64,000 bases of DNA from Mycolicibacterium sp. 018/SC-01/001 (GTDB taxonomy: Bacteria > Actinomycetota > Actinomycetes > Mycobacteriales > Mycobacteriaceae). The notes below the pieces were generated by a model, which did not search any database, was not told the DNA's origin, and saw only the letters and a list, made by a program, of their open reading frames with translations. Position 1 is the stretch's first letter; the number at the start of each line of letters is the position of its first letter. The stretch is from positions 186,001 to 250,000 of the forward strand of contig NZ_VKAA01000002.1 of assembly GCF_007096635.1 (NCBI RefSeq), given 5' to 3'. A program made the position numbers and the translations under genes. Of the stretch, positions 18,736 through 27,269 are shown piece after piece.

Positions 18736-19724
18736 GCGTGTTCGAGATCGACACCGCCTTGGCGGACATGATGGCCGCCGTGTTCGCCGAACACGGCGCC
18801 GACGCCGACCTGTGGGATCGACTCGACGCTCTCGGCCTGGTCCGGCTCACCGGCTCCGAGGCGACCGGCGGCAGCGGCGCGGGCTGGCCCGAGGCGGCCG
18901 AATTGCTCTCCGCAGCGGTCCGACATGCCGTCCGGGTTCCGCTGGCCGAGCACGACCTGCTCGCCTGCTGGCTCCTCGAATCCGCGGGGGCGCCCGTCGA
19001 TTCCCGGCGACGCACCGTCGCGCTGCTCGACGCTCAGGGCCGCGCCACCGCCGTGCCGGCGGCGTCGAGCGCGCAGCGGATCGTCGTCGCATGGCAGCGC
19101 GACGGTGGCTATCGGGTCGCCGATGTCGACGCTGACCAGGTCTCGATCACCGCCGGCGCCAACATGATCGGCGAGCCGCGCGACACCGTCGCCGCCGACA
19201 CCGCGACGCTGACCGGCGTCACGGTCCCCGACGAACTGATCGACGTACTGCACCTGAAGGCACCGCTGGTGCGCGCCGTGCAGATCTGCGCGGCCCTGGA
19301 CAGTGCCCTCGAACTGTCCGTCGAGCACACCACCACCCGCATCCAATTCGGCCGTCCGCTCGCGAAATTCCAGGCCGTGCAACACCTCGTGTCGGACATC
19401 GCCTGTGAGGCCGCACTGGCCCGTTCGGCCACCGAGGCAGCGCTGTCGGTCGCCGTCGCCAGCGACTGGACAGCACCGAATCTGGACTTCCTGGTGGCGG
19501 CCGCCCGCTCGTGTGCCGGACACGCGACATCGGTGGTCGTCCGCAACGCCCATCAGGTGCACGGGGCGATCGGCACCACGATCGAACACCGCCTGCATCA
19601 CCTCACCCGGGCGGCGTTGGCGTGGCGCTCGGAGTACGGCACGACGAAGCAGTGGGACGACCGGCTCACCGGCATGGCGATGCGCGCCGGCCCGCAGGGT
19701 CTGTGGTCGCTGATCAGCCCCTGA
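18732..19724 (+). CDS. Acyl-CoA dehydrogenase, diverged partner subunit
   Basis: 330 residues, shorter than the usual 380. The N-terminal domain is divergent and the middle beta domain reduced; the C-terminal helical domain keeps TTTRIQFGRPLAKFQAVQH and QVHGAIGTTIEHRLHH. Fits the beta subunit of paired mycobacterial FadE enzymes, where active-site residues are shared across the interface. The start overlaps the upstream FadE gene (ATGA). The 3' end overlaps the convergent SDR gene by 11 bp. Confidence 0.85.
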   Translation: MSVFEIDTALADMMAAVFAEHGADADLWDRLDALGLVRLTGSEATGGSGAGWPEAAELLSAAVRHAVRVPLAEHDLLACWLLESAGAPVDSRRRTVALLDAQGRATAVPAASSAQRIVVAWQRDGGYRVADVDADQVSITAGANMIGEPRDTVAADTATLTGVTVPDELIDVLHLKAPLVRAVQICAALDSALELSVEHTTTRIQFGRPLAKFQAVQHLVSDIACEAALARSATEAALSVAVASDWTAPNLDFLVAAARSCAGHATSVVVRNAHQVHGAIGTTIEHRLHHLTRAALAWRSEYGTTKQWDDRLTGMAMRAGPQGLWSLISP

Positions 19725-20523
19725 CGATCACCGGGCTGGGTTCGCGCGGCGCGCCGAATGCGTCCCGGTGCGACGGCGGGACACGGCCCGCTTCATCGGT
19801 GATCCCGTACTCGCGCGCCAACTCGGCGCCGATCACGGTGTGTCCGCTGCGCCGGGCGAGGTCGGGGTCGCGGAACATCGCGTCGACGAGATGGCCGGTG
19901 AATTCCGGGGTTTCGGCGTGCGCGGCGAACCCGTCGAGCGCTGCGGGATCGCCGTCGAAAGCGCTGCGCATGCGCTCGGTGAGCAGAATGCCCATCCAGA
20001 TCGACACCGTCGCCACCCCGGTGCCCCGGAAGTCGACCGCCATGTCGGCGGCCATCTTGTCGGTGCCCGCCTTCTGGGCGCCGTAGGCGGGGCCGTGCAT
20101 GTAACACACCGACCCGGGCGAGGACGTGAACGCGATCAGTGCACGGTCGCGTTCGACGAGCAGCGGAGCGGCGTACCAGGACGCCACATAGGACGTGCGC
20201 AATCCGACGTCGATGATGTCACCCAGTGCACGTGGCTTGCGCCAGAACGGTTCTGGCCCCACCAGCTCGTCGGAGATCGCGGCCGCGTTGTTGACCAGAA
20301 GGTCGAGCCGCCCGGCATCGCGGGCAACGGTGTCGAAGAACTCTCCGACGGCGTCGTCGTCGCGGTGATCCACCCGTATCCCGGTGCCCCACGCCGGTGC
20401 CGGGTCGATGTCGCGGCCCGTGCCGTACACCCGCCAACCACACGCCGCCAGTGCCGAGGCGATTCCGCGCCCGGCTCCCCGGCTGGCCCCGGTCACGACA
20501 GCCACCGGTGTCGAGTCACCCAT
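19714..20523 (-). CDS. Short-chain dehydrogenase/reductase
   Basis: 269 residues. Classical SDR: TGASRGAGRG cofactor motif near residue 11, NNAA at the start of strand 4, catalytic Ser in TSSPGSV and YGAQK (Tyr-x-x-x-Lys). The cofactor preference is probably NADP(H), given the Arg in the glycine motif. Substrate unknown. TAAGGT lies 6 nt before the ATG, so it is probably leaderless. It shares a 31-bp intergenic region with the divergent gene at 20555. Confidence 0.88.
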   Translation of the reverse strand: MGDSTPVAVVTGASRGAGRGIASALAACGWRVYGTGRDIDPAPAWGTGIRVDHRDDDAVGEFFDTVARDAGRLDLLVNNAAAISDELVGPEPFWRKPRALGDIIDVGLRTSYVASWYAAPLLVERDRALIAFTSSPGSVCYMHGPAYGAQKAGTDKMAADMAVDFRGTGVATVSIWMGILLTERMRSAFDGDPAALDGFAAHAETPEFTGHLVDAMFRDPDLARRSGHTVIGAELAREYGITDEAGRVPPSHRDAFGAPREPSPVIVRG

Positions 20524-20529
20524 GCGGCC

Positions 20530-20548
20530 ACCTTAGAGGCGGTAGGTT
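20530..20548. promoter_or_regulatory. Back-to-back -10 elements of two divergent leaderless genes
   Basis: Minus strand: TAAGGT (20535-20530), 6 nt before ATG 20523. Plus strand: TAGGTT (20543-20548), 6 nt before ATG 20555. The whole intergenic region is 31 bp, so each promoter's -35 region would lie inside the opposite gene. Confidence 0.5.
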
Positions 20549-20554
20549 GACGCC

Positions 20555-21616
20555 ATGTCAGACGCCAGGTCACCGGGTAAGCCACTGCGGGTCATCCAGT
20601 GGACCACCGGGAACATCGGCCGCCGGTCCCTGCACGCGATCATCGGGCGTGACGACATGGAGCTGGTCGGGGTCTACGCGCACGGTGCGGACAAGGTGGG
20701 TGTCGACGCCGCCGAGTTGGCCGGCTGGCCCGAGCCGACGGGGATCACCGCGACCGGCGACATCGACGCACTCATCGCGCTGGGTGCCGACGCCTGTTGT
20801 TACAACCCGCTGTGGCCCAGTGTCGACGAACTGGTCCGGTTGCTCGAGTCCGGCGTCAACGTGTGCTCGTCGGCAGCCTGGATCACCGGCGGCAAGCAGT
20901 CACCCGAGGATCTCGATCGCATTCGACGTGCCTGCGCGACAGGCAATTCCACGATCTTCGGCAGCGGCGCCCATCCGGGGATGTCGAATCTGGTGGGCAT
21001 GGTGCTCAGCGGCGCCTGCGAGCGTGTCGACGAGATCCGTATCACCGAGTCGGTGGACTGCTCGACCTACGAGTCGGCCGGCACGCAGACCGCGATGGGG
21101 TTCTCCCAGGACCCCGACACCCCCGGGCTGGCCGAGAGCGTGCGCCGTGAGAGCGAGGTGTTCGCCGAGTCCGCCGCGATGATGGCCGACGCGATCGGCG
21201 CGACGTTGGATCGCATGACCTTCGACGTGACGTTCACCGCGGCCACGGGGGACAGCGATTTGGGCTTCATGACGATCCCCGCGGGCACCGTCGGCGGGGT
21301 GATGGGATATCACCGCGGCTGGGTCGGCGAGCGCAATGTGGTCAGCGTCGGCTTCAACTGGATCATGGGGCAGCACGTGTCGCCGCCGAAGCCCCTGGAG
21401 CACGGGCACGTCGTGCAGGTGTTCGGGCTGCCCAACATGCGCACCGTCGTGCACTGCCTGCCCCCGAAAGGCTGGACCGAGCCGGGATTCATGGGGCTGG
21501 GCATGATCTACACCGCCATGCCGGTGACCAACGCTGTGCCCGCGGTGGTGGCGGCGCCGCCGGGAATCGTGACGCTGGCAGACCTGCCGCCGATCACGGG
21601 TCGGTTCGCGGGCTGA
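20555..21616 (+). CDS. NAD(P)H-dependent amine dehydrogenase / dihydrodipicolinate-reductase-like protein
   Basis: 353 residues. N-terminal Rossmann fold (VIQWTTGNIGRRSLHAI) with a C-terminal domain like that of 2,4-diaminopentanoate dehydrogenase and DapB relatives. Mycobacteria carry many such proteins of unknown substrate. Close to the FadE pair and SDR, so possibly part of a lipid or sterol side pathway, which is only an inference. The 3' end overlaps the convergent degV gene by 23 bp, the longest such overlap here. Confidence 0.8.
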   Translation: MSDARSPGKPLRVIQWTTGNIGRRSLHAIIGRDDMELVGVYAHGADKVGVDAAELAGWPEPTGITATGDIDALIALGADACCYNPLWPSVDELVRLLESGVNVCSSAAWITGGKQSPEDLDRIRRACATGNSTIFGSGAHPGMSNLVGMVLSGACERVDEIRITESVDCSTYESAGTQTAMGFSQDPDTPGLAESVRRESEVFAESAAMMADAIGATLDRMTFDVTFTAATGDSDLGFMTIPAGTVGGVMGYHRGWVGERNVVSVGFNWIMGQHVSPPKPLEHGHVVQVFGLPNMRTVVHCLPPKGWTEPGFMGLGMIYTAMPVTNAVPAVVAAPPGIVTLADLPPITGRFAG

Positions 21617-22439
21617 CCTGTACGGCCACTCCGACTGCTCCCCCGCCGACGTGGACCGACAGCACCGGACCCATGTCCTCGACGGACAGTGACGACAACT
21701 GCGGCAGCCGAGCCGTGAGTGCAGCGCCGAGCTGGTCGGCACCGTCGTGATTGTCGACGTGGTGCACGACGACGTCGGCGGGTTTCGTGCCCACGACCTC
21801 GGCAACGCGATCCACCAGCGCGGCATGCGCTTTGCCGACGGTACGGATGCGCTGATCGAGAACGAGTCGGCCGTCGACGTCGAGCCGCAGCAGCGGTTTG
21901 AGCGCCAACGCGGTGCCCAGCCACGACGACGCGGTGCCGATCCGCCCGCTGCGACGCAGGTTGTCGAGCCGATGCACGACGAGGAACACCCGGGTGCGCT
22001 CGCGGGCGGCCCGCGCCGCTGCGGCCACCGCGTCGAGGTCGCCGCCGGCGGCGGCACACCTCGCGGCCTCTCGGGCGACGAACCCGGTGCCCATCGCCGC
22101 CGATCGCGAATTGACCACCCGTACCGATGATCCGAACTCACGGGCCGCTGTGACCGCGGCGCTGTACGTGCTCGACAGCGCCGCCGACAGGTGCACGGCG
22201 ACCACGCCGGCGCCGTCGCTGTCGGCGAGTGCGCGGCGGTAGTGCTCGGCCAGCTCGGCCGGCGCGGCCCCGGCGGTCGTGACCTTCGGCCGGTCGTGGA
22301 TGTCATGCGGGACGTCGTCGAGGCCGTCGCGCAGATCCGCGCCGTCGACGAGCACGTGCAGCGGCACCTCGCGGATGCCCCACCGTGCTGCCGCCTCCCC
22401 CAGGCGCGCCGAGGAGTCACTCACCACCACCACGGACAT
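21594..22439 (-). CDS. DegV-family fatty-acid-binding protein
   Basis: 281 residues. Two-domain DegV fold: SVVVVSDSSARLG at the start, the ligand-contacting RVVNSRSAAMGTG, and DNLRRSGRIG. DegV (FakB) proteins bind a fatty acid and, in Firmicutes, present it to an acyl kinase; the mycobacterial role is unclear. Rv2417c equivalent. It lies 2 bp after octT, in the nadD-rsfS-gpgP-octT-degV operon. Confidence 0.9.
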   Translation of the reverse strand: MSVVVVSDSSARLGEAAARWGIREVPLHVLVDGADLRDGLDDVPHDIHDRPKVTTAGAAPAELAEHYRRALADSDGAGVVAVHLSAALSSTYSAAVTAAREFGSSVRVVNSRSAAMGTGFVAREAARCAAAGGDLDAVAAAARAARERTRVFLVVHRLDNLRRSGRIGTASSWLGTALALKPLLRLDVDGRLVLDQRIRTVGKAHAALVDRVAEVVGTKPADVVVHHVDNHDGADQLGAALTARLPQLSSLSVEDMGPVLSVHVGGGAVGVAVQVSPRTDP

Positions 22440-22441
22440 CG

Positions 22442-23191
22442 TCAGCGTCGCGAGTCCGGAATCGGGACCCCGGCTTCGGCCAGCCCTTTGAGCATCAGAT
22501 CGGCCACCGCCCGGTGCGCCTCGAAGTTCCAGTGGATACCGTCGGGGTTGCCACGCCCGCTGTAGATCTCCTCCGCGACAGCGGCTTTGAGGTCGACCAG
22601 CGGAACGTCGTGCTCGTCGGCCCAGCGCGTCAGCGCGGCGACGGTGCCGGGCCTGCCGTGGTGGGCGTTGCCGTAGGAGTCCGCAGTGTGCACCGAGGGC
22701 AGCGAGGCCACCACCGGTATCCCCGGGCGATTGAAATCGATGGCTGCGCGGGTCATCTCGAGGTACTCGACGGTCAGATGCGGGGGCAGCGCCGCCCGCG
22801 CGATCGGCGAGAGCCGCGGCTGCAGCCAGCTGTAGCCGTCACGCACCCAGCGGCGCAGCCGCGGTGGCCGCGCATAGCGGATCAGTTCGCGCAGCGCCGT
22901 GGGCAACACCGACGGCAGCGAATCCATGCCCGACGTCGCGAACACCACCGCGCCGGCGCGGGGCAACGCCGCCCACGACCGCGGATCCTGTGTGGCCGCC
23001 CACCACACGTCGCGGCACGTCCAGCCGATCCGCCCGATCAGCTCGACATCCCAATCCAGCCGGGCAGCAACGAGATTCGGCCAGATCCGCGGGTCGTCGG
23101 CCGGGAGTCCACCGGTCGGTCCGTAGTACGAGAGGGAATCGCAGAAGACGAGCAGGGTCCTGCGAGCCGCCGGGGACCCCTCAGAGGACAT
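22442..23191 (-). CDS. octT: Diglucosylglycerate octanoyltransferase (SGNH fold)
   Basis: 249 residues. SGNH-hydrolase-like protein: catalytic Ser in [10 protein letters not shown] near residue 19 and the Asp-x-x-His pair in [12 protein letters not shown] near the C-terminus. Matches Rv2418c/OctT, which acylates diglucosylglycerate with octanoate early in methylglucose lipopolysaccharide synthesis. ATG 23191 overlaps the gpgP stop by 11 bp; a longer in-frame start at 23269 would run far into gpgP. Its neighbour gpgP encodes the preceding phosphatase step, so two steps of one pathway are coupled. Confidence 0.88.
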   Translation of the reverse strand: MSSEGSPAARRTLLVFCDSLSYYGPTGGLPADDPRIWPNLVAARLDWDVELIGRIGWTCRDVWWAATQDPRSWAALPRAGAVVFATSGMDSLPSVLPTALRELIRYARPPRLRRWVRDGYSWLQPRLSPIARAALPPHLTVEYLEMTRAAIDFNRPGIPVVASLPSVHTADSYGNAHHGRPGTVAALTRWADEHDVPLVDLKAAVAEEIYSGRGNPDGIHWNFEAHRAVADLMLKGLAEAGVPIPDSRR

Positions 23192-23852
23192 CGCCTGCGA
23201 CCTGCGCCGATGCGTTCCACACGTCGAGGCGCCAGCGGACGTCGTCCCAGCGGCCCGGATCCCCGTCACCGCGGGTGTGTCCGGCGACCTGGACCCAGCT
23301 GGCGTTGCCCAACCCGCCGAGTACCGGCCAGTTGTCGACCGGCAGGTCCAGCAGCGCCGCGGTCAGCGCGGCGATCAGGCCGCCGTGCGCGACGAGCACC
23401 ACCGGCCGCTCGTCGGTGCCCCACTCCGATTCATCGGCGAACAGCTCACGCACCAGCGGCAGGCTGCGATCGGCGACGTCCACGCGGCTCTCGCCGCCGT
23501 GCGGGGCCCACCGGGCGTCGTCGCGCCACGCCAGCCGCGCACCGGGCGCGACGTCGTCGACCTCCAGATGCGTCATGCCCTGCCAATCCCCGAGATGGGT
23601 CTCGCGGAGTCGCTCGTCGACCGACACCGGCTGGCCACACCGGTCCCCGAGGGCCACCGCGGTGTCGAGGGCACGCCGAAGGTCGGAGGACACGATCCGC
23701 AGGGGTTGACGTTTGGCGAGGACTTCCGCGGCGATCGTGGCCTGCTCACGCCCCAGGTCGGACAGGTCGGTGTCCAACTGGCCCTGCATGCGGTTGCCTG
23801 CGTTGAACTCGGTCTGCCCGTGCCGCAGCATGATCAGCCTGCGCACGGTCAT
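23181..23852 (-). CDS. gpgP: Glucosyl-3-phosphoglycerate phosphatase
   Basis: 223 residues. Histidine phosphatase: LRHGQTEFN with the phosphorylated His near residue 10, and the second His in VLVAHGGL. Rv2419c equivalent, which dephosphorylates glucosyl-3-phosphoglycerate in methylglucose lipopolysaccharide synthesis. ATG 23852 overlaps the rsfS stop (ATGA) and begins the conserved sequence. Other broad phosphoglycerate-mutase-like activity cannot be excluded from sequence alone, but the context with octT is strong. Confidence 0.88.
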   Translation of the reverse strand: MTVRRLIMLRHGQTEFNAGNRMQGQLDTDLSDLGREQATIAAEVLAKRQPLRIVSSDLRRALDTAVALGDRCGQPVSVDERLRETHLGDWQGMTHLEVDDVAPGARLAWRDDARWAPHGGESRVDVADRSLPLVRELFADESEWGTDERPVVLVAHGGLIAALTAALLDLPVDNWPVLGGLGNASWVQVAGHTRGDGDPGRWDDVRWRLDVWNASAQVAGDVL

Positions 23853-24220
23853 GCGTCGTCTCCGGACAGGTCGACCGGCACCAGCGGGCAGTCCCGCCAC
23901 AACCGGTCCAGCGCGTAGAAGTTCCGCTCGTCCTGGTGCTGGATGTGCACCACCACGTCGACGTAGTCGAGCAGGGTCCAGCGGCCTTCGCGGGTGCCCT
24001 CGCGGCGCGCGGGTTTGTGGCCGGCCTGGCGCATCTTCTCTTCGACCTCGTCGACGATCGCGTTGACCTGGCGCTCGTTGGACGCCGACGCGATGACGAA
24101 ACAGTCGGTGATCACCAGCTGCTCGGACACGTCGATGACCACGACGTCGTCGGCGAGTTTGGCCGCTGCCGCGCGTGCGGCGGTCTCGGCCATGTGGATG
24201 GCTTCAGTTGTGGCGGTCAG
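23849..24220 (-). CDS. rsfS: Ribosome silencing factor RsfS
   Basis: RsfS binds L14 on the 50S subunit and blocks joining with 30S under starvation. Core: [69 protein letters not shown]. The first ATG (24193) has no ribosome binding site. Nine codons upstream, a CTG at 24220 has AAGGAGA at 24233-24227 with 6-nt spacing. The resulting N-terminus ([11 protein letters not shown]) matches the start I recall for mycobacterial orthologues. I therefore give 123 residues from CTG; from ATG it would be 114. It overlaps nadD by 17 bp. Confidence 0.85.
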   Translation of the reverse strand: MTATTEAIHMAETAARAAAAKLADDVVVIDVSEQLVITDCFVIASASNERQVNAIVDEVEEKMRQAGHKPARREGTREGRWTLLDYVDVVVHIQHQDERNFYALDRLWRDCPLVPVDLSGDDA

Positions 24221-24848
24221 CAGCGGTCTCCTTCACCTGTGGTTGATAGAGGCGTTTCTTCGCGACGTACTGCACGACACCGTCGGGCACCAGGTACCAG
24301 ATCGGCCGCGAGGCTTCGGCGCGCTCCCGGCAGTCGGTCGACGAGATGGCCAGCGCGGGCACTTCGACCAGGTGCAGGGCGTCGGCGGGCAGCTCGGCCA
24401 TCGCCGCGGAGATGTGTTTGCCGTCGAGTTCGTACCCCGGTCTGCTGACGCCGACGAACCGCGCGATCGAGAACATCTCTTCCCAGTTCTGCCAGGACAG
24501 GATCGACGCCAGTGCGTCGGCGCCGGTGATGAAGTACAGGTCGGCGTCGGGGTTCAGGGTGCGCAGGTCCCGCAGCGTGTCCTTGGTGTACGTGGGTCCG
24601 CCGCGGTCGATGTCCACCCGGCTGACCGAGAACATCGGGTTCGACGCGGTGGCCACGACGGTCATCAGGTAGCGGTCCTCGGCGGGCGTGACCGACCTGC
24701 TGCGCTTCTGCCAGGGCTGGCCGGTCGGAACGAACACCACCTCGTCGAGGCCGAACAGGTTGGCCACCTCGCTGGCGGCGACCAGGTGCCCGTGGTGAAT
24801 GGGGTCGAACGTTCCGCCCATCACCCCGAGCCGCCGTCGCGTTTGCAC
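24204..24848 (-). CDS. nadD: Nicotinate-nucleotide adenylyltransferase
   Basis: 214 residues. Nucleotidyltransferase with [11 protein letters not shown] near residue 11 (ATP-binding HxGH) and the [10 protein letters not shown] segment (variant of ISSTxxR) near 180. Adenylates nicotinate mononucleotide to deamido-NAD, the step before NadE, which is encoded at 34416. GTG start at 24848; TAAGCT lies 8 nt upstream. First gene of the nadD-rsfS-gpgP-octT-degV cluster. Confidence 0.93.
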   Translation of the reverse strand: MQTRRRLGVMGGTFDPIHHGHLVAASEVANLFGLDEVVFVPTGQPWQKRSRSVTPAEDRYLMTVVATASNPMFSVSRVDIDRGGPTYTKDTLRDLRTLNPDADLYFITGADALASILSWQNWEEMFSIARFVGVSRPGYELDGKHISAAMAELPADALHLVEVPALAISSTDCRERAEASRPIWYLVPDGVVQYVAKKRLYQPQVKETAADRHN

Positions 24849-24881
24849 GAATAGCGAGCTTACGGGACCGAAAAGCTGCGG

Positions 24882-25610
24882 TCAGACTGCCGAGAGCCGA
24901 GGGACGCCCAGTTCCTCGGACACCTCGAAGGCCGCACGGTCGGCGCGGTAGACGTCGCGGGCGTATTCCACACACCGGCCCGACGTGTCGCTGGTGCTGC
25001 GGGTCAGTAGCGTGCCCGCCGACCCGGCCCGCACGCCGAGCTGGATGCTCGAGGCGTCGTCGAGCACGATCGATTCCAGCACCGCGGTCGATCGGGCGAG
25101 CTCGATGCCGTAACGCGACCGCAGTAGCGCCCACAGCGACCCGTCGTCTGGCTCGTCGAGGATTCCCGGCGTCAGGTCGGCCGGCAGATACGTCGTTTCC
25201 AGCGCGAACGGCACATCGTCCACGCTGCGCAACCGGTAGAACACGTGCACCGCGGCACCGTCGCTCAGGTCCAGCGCACGCCCGACCGCGGGTTTGGCGA
25301 TCTGGCGCTCAGCCCACAGCAGCTTGGCGGCCGGCCGGCGTCCCATCCGTGCCACTTCCTCGGAGAAACTCCCGACGTGGAAGCGCACGCGGGGTTCCGC
25401 GACGAAGGTCCCGCGGGGCGGCTTGCGGTACACCGCACCTTCGCTCTCGAGCAGCGAGAGGGCCTGGCGCGCGGTCATCCTGCTGACGCCGTGCTGTTCG
25501 GCGAGTTCGCGCTCCGACGGCAACAGGGTGTGCGGCCCGAGCTGTTCGGTGGCGATGAGGTCGCGGACGTCCGCGGCGATCGACATGTACAGCGGCGTGC
25601 CCGAAGCCAT
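24882..25610 (-). CDS. GntR-family regulator, HutC/UTRA type
   Basis: 242 residues. Winged helix-turn-helix at residues ~10-75 (LLPSERELAEQHGVSRMTARQAL) and a C-terminal UTRA ligand domain. HutC-type repressors release DNA on binding a metabolite, often a sugar phosphate. The palindrome TGGTCTATACCA at 25737-25748, between this gene and the kinase operon, is close to known HutC/DasR sites and is the likely operator. TAATCT 6 nt before the ATG points to a leaderless mRNA. Confidence 0.9.
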   Translation of the reverse strand: MASGTPLYMSIAADVRDLIATEQLGPHTLLPSERELAEQHGVSRMTARQALSLLESEGAVYRKPPRGTFVAEPRVRFHVGSFSEEVARMGRRPAAKLLWAERQIAKPAVGRALDLSDGAAVHVFYRLRSVDDVPFALETTYLPADLTPGILDEPDDGSLWALLRSRYGIELARSTAVLESIVLDDASSIQLGVRAGSAGTLLTRSTSDTSGRCVEYARDVYRADRAAFEVSEELGVPRLSAV

Positions 25611-25616
25611 CCCGCC

Positions 25617-25622
25617 AGATTA
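25617..25622 (-). promoter_or_regulatory. Putative -10 of the GntR gene (leaderless)
   Basis: TAATCT on the minus strand, followed by 6 nt and the ATG at 25610. Confidence 0.5.
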
Positions 25623-25670
25623 GTCCCGCGAGCTGCGTCGTGAACCCTGATGACGGCCGCGACGACGTTG

Positions 25671-25706
25671 TTTCGAGCGTTCTTTCGAGCGTTCTTTCGA
25701 GCGTCA
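25671..25706. repeat. Three tandem 12-bp repeats
   Basis: TTTCGAGCGTTC twice exactly (25671-25682 and 25683-25694), then a third copy differing only in the last base (25695-25706). It lies between the GntR gene and its operator. It could be a second protein-binding array or a replication-slippage product. Confidence 0.85.
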
Positions 25707-25736
25707 AGATCCACCGATTTCAGCGTGGTGATCGTA

Positions 25737-25748
25737 TGGTCTATACCA
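25737..25748. promoter_or_regulatory. Probable GntR (HutC/DasR-type) operator
   Basis: Perfect palindrome TGGT-CTAT-ACCA apart from the central bases, close to the DasR/HutC consensus TGGTCTAGACCA. It lies 64 nt upstream of the leader-peptide start and 127 nt upstream of the GntR start. A wider imperfect repeat ATGGTC..GACCAT overlaps it. Confidence 0.7.
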
Positions 25749-25800
25749 GGGACCATTAAGGCGTCCTGTTCACGTCCGACCCACCAGCCAGGAGCCTCCC

Positions 25801-25839
25801 GTGTCGCTGTCCGTCACCGGCGCCGAGCCGCGGAAGTGA
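25801..25839 (+). CDS. Possible 12-codon leader peptide
   Basis: GTG start with AGGAG 6 nt upstream, the best ribosome binding site in this intergenic region, encoding MSLSVTGAEPRK and a TGA. The TGA overlaps the GTG of the kinase gene (GTGA at 25836-25839), so translation of the kinase is probably coupled to this short ORF. It contains no run of a single amino acid, so classic attenuation is not indicated. It could also be the remnant of a larger gene. Confidence 0.45.
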   Translation: MSLSVTGAEPRK

Positions 25840-27269
25840 CCGGTCACATCCTGGCGATCGACCAGGGCACCTCCGGCACGAAAGGCGTCGTCGTCGACGA
25901 CCACGGTGCTGTGTGCGCGACCGCCGAGGTGCCGCTGCGGCCCGACTACCTGCCCGGCGGCGGGGTCGAACAGGACCCGCAGGCGCTGTTCGACAGCGTG
26001 GTCACCGCCGGACGTCGAGCGCTCGCCGAGGCGGACGTACCCGTGATCGCGGTCGCACTGGCCAACCAGGGCGAGACGGTGCTGGCGTGGGACCGCACCA
26101 CCGGACGGCCGCTGACCCCTGCCGTCGTCTGGCAGGACCGTCGCGCCGAGGCGCTGTGCGCCGCGCTCGCCGAGCACGGTGCACATATCGCCGAGCGCAC
26201 CGGCCTCGTCCTCGATCCGTACTTCTCGGCGCCCAAGATGGCGTGGATTCGGCAGAACCTGACGCGCGAGGGTGTCGTCACCACCACCGACACCTGGCTG
26301 GTGCACGAGCTGTGCGGCGCGTTCGTCACCGACGCCGCGACGGCCAGCCGGTCTCTGCTGACCACGCTGGACCGGGCAGGCCGGGACCCAGGGTGGGACG
26401 ACGATCTCATCGGGCTGTTCGGCCTGTCCGGCGAGGCGATGCCGGAGATCGTCGCCTGCGACCGGATCGTCGGGCACACCGACGTCTTCGGGCCGACGCT
26501 GCCGGTCGGCGGCTTGATCGTCGACCAGCAGGCCGCCCTGCTGGCCGAGAGCTGCCTGGAGCCCGGGTCGGCGAAATGCACCTACGGCACCGGCGCGTTC
26601 CTGCTCGCTCAGACCGGTACGGATGCGGTCCGATCGCGCTGGGGGTTGACGACGTCGGTGGCGTGGCTGCTGCGCGACGAGACCGCGTTCTGCGTCGACG
26701 GCCAGGTGTACACCGCCGCCTCGGCGGTCCGGTGGGCGGTCGATCTCGGTCTGGTGCCCGCCGCCGACCAACTCGACACGGCAGCAGCCGACTCCAGCGC
26801 GGGCGTGCTCTGCGTGCCTGCACTGGCCGGACTCGCGGCGCCGTGGTGGAACGCGTCGGCCACCGCGAGCTTCTCCGGGATGACCCTGTCCAGCACCCGC
26901 GGGCACCTCGTCCGGGCGTTACTGGAAGGCGTTGCCGCGCAGGTCAGCGCGCTGACGGAGCTCGTCGCCGCCGACCTCGGCCGGCCGCTGACCCGGCTGC
27001 GCGTCGACGGCGGCCTGACCAGGTCCGAGGTGCTGATGCAGGCCCAGGCCGATCTCGCGCAGATCCCGGTCGAGGTGTACCCGTCGCCCCACGCGACCGC
27101 GCTCGGCGCCGCGGCGTGCGCCCGCCTCGCCACCGACCCCGGCCTCGCCGTCACCGACGCGGTCGGCGCCTGGACCCCGCAGCGCACCTATGAGCCGCAG
27201 TGGCCGGCCGGGCGCGCGGCCGACTTCCTGTCCCGCTGGCGTCGCACGGTCGAGGAGACGAGCGGATGA
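25836..27269 (+). CDS. FGGY-family carbohydrate kinase, glycerol-kinase-like
   Basis: 477 residues. FGGY fold with phosphate loop ILAIDQGTSGTKG at the N-terminus, the substrate segment VALANQGETVLAWDRTTGRP, LIVDQQAALLAES, the ATP-site KCTYGTGAFLL and the C-terminal RVDGGLTRSEVLMQ. Nearest in pattern to glycerol kinase, but glycerol kinases normally read ANQRE where this has ANQGE, so the substrate may be another polyol. GTG 25836 overlaps a 12-codon leader and has no good ribosome binding site of its own. First enzyme of a three-gene operon with GlpA- and GlpB-like oxidoreductases. Confidence 0.85.
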   Translation: MTGHILAIDQGTSGTKGVVVDDHGAVCATAEVPLRPDYLPGGGVEQDPQALFDSVVTAGRRALAEADVPVIAVALANQGETVLAWDRTTGRPLTPAVVWQDRRAEALCAALAEHGAHIAERTGLVLDPYFSAPKMAWIRQNLTREGVVTTTDTWLVHELCGAFVTDAATASRSLLTTLDRAGRDPGWDDDLIGLFGLSGEAMPEIVACDRIVGHTDVFGPTLPVGGLIVDQQAALLAESCLEPGSAKCTYGTGAFLLAQTGTDAVRSRWGLTTSVAWLLRDETAFCVDGQVYTAASAVRWAVDLGLVPAADQLDTAAADSSAGVLCVPALAGLAAPWWNASATASFSGMTLSSTRGHLVRALLEGVAAQVSALTELVAADLGRPLTRLRVDGGLTRSEVLMQAQADLAQIPVEVYPSPHATALGAAACARLATDPGLAVTDAVGAWTPQRTYEPQWPAGRAADFLSRWRRTVEETSG

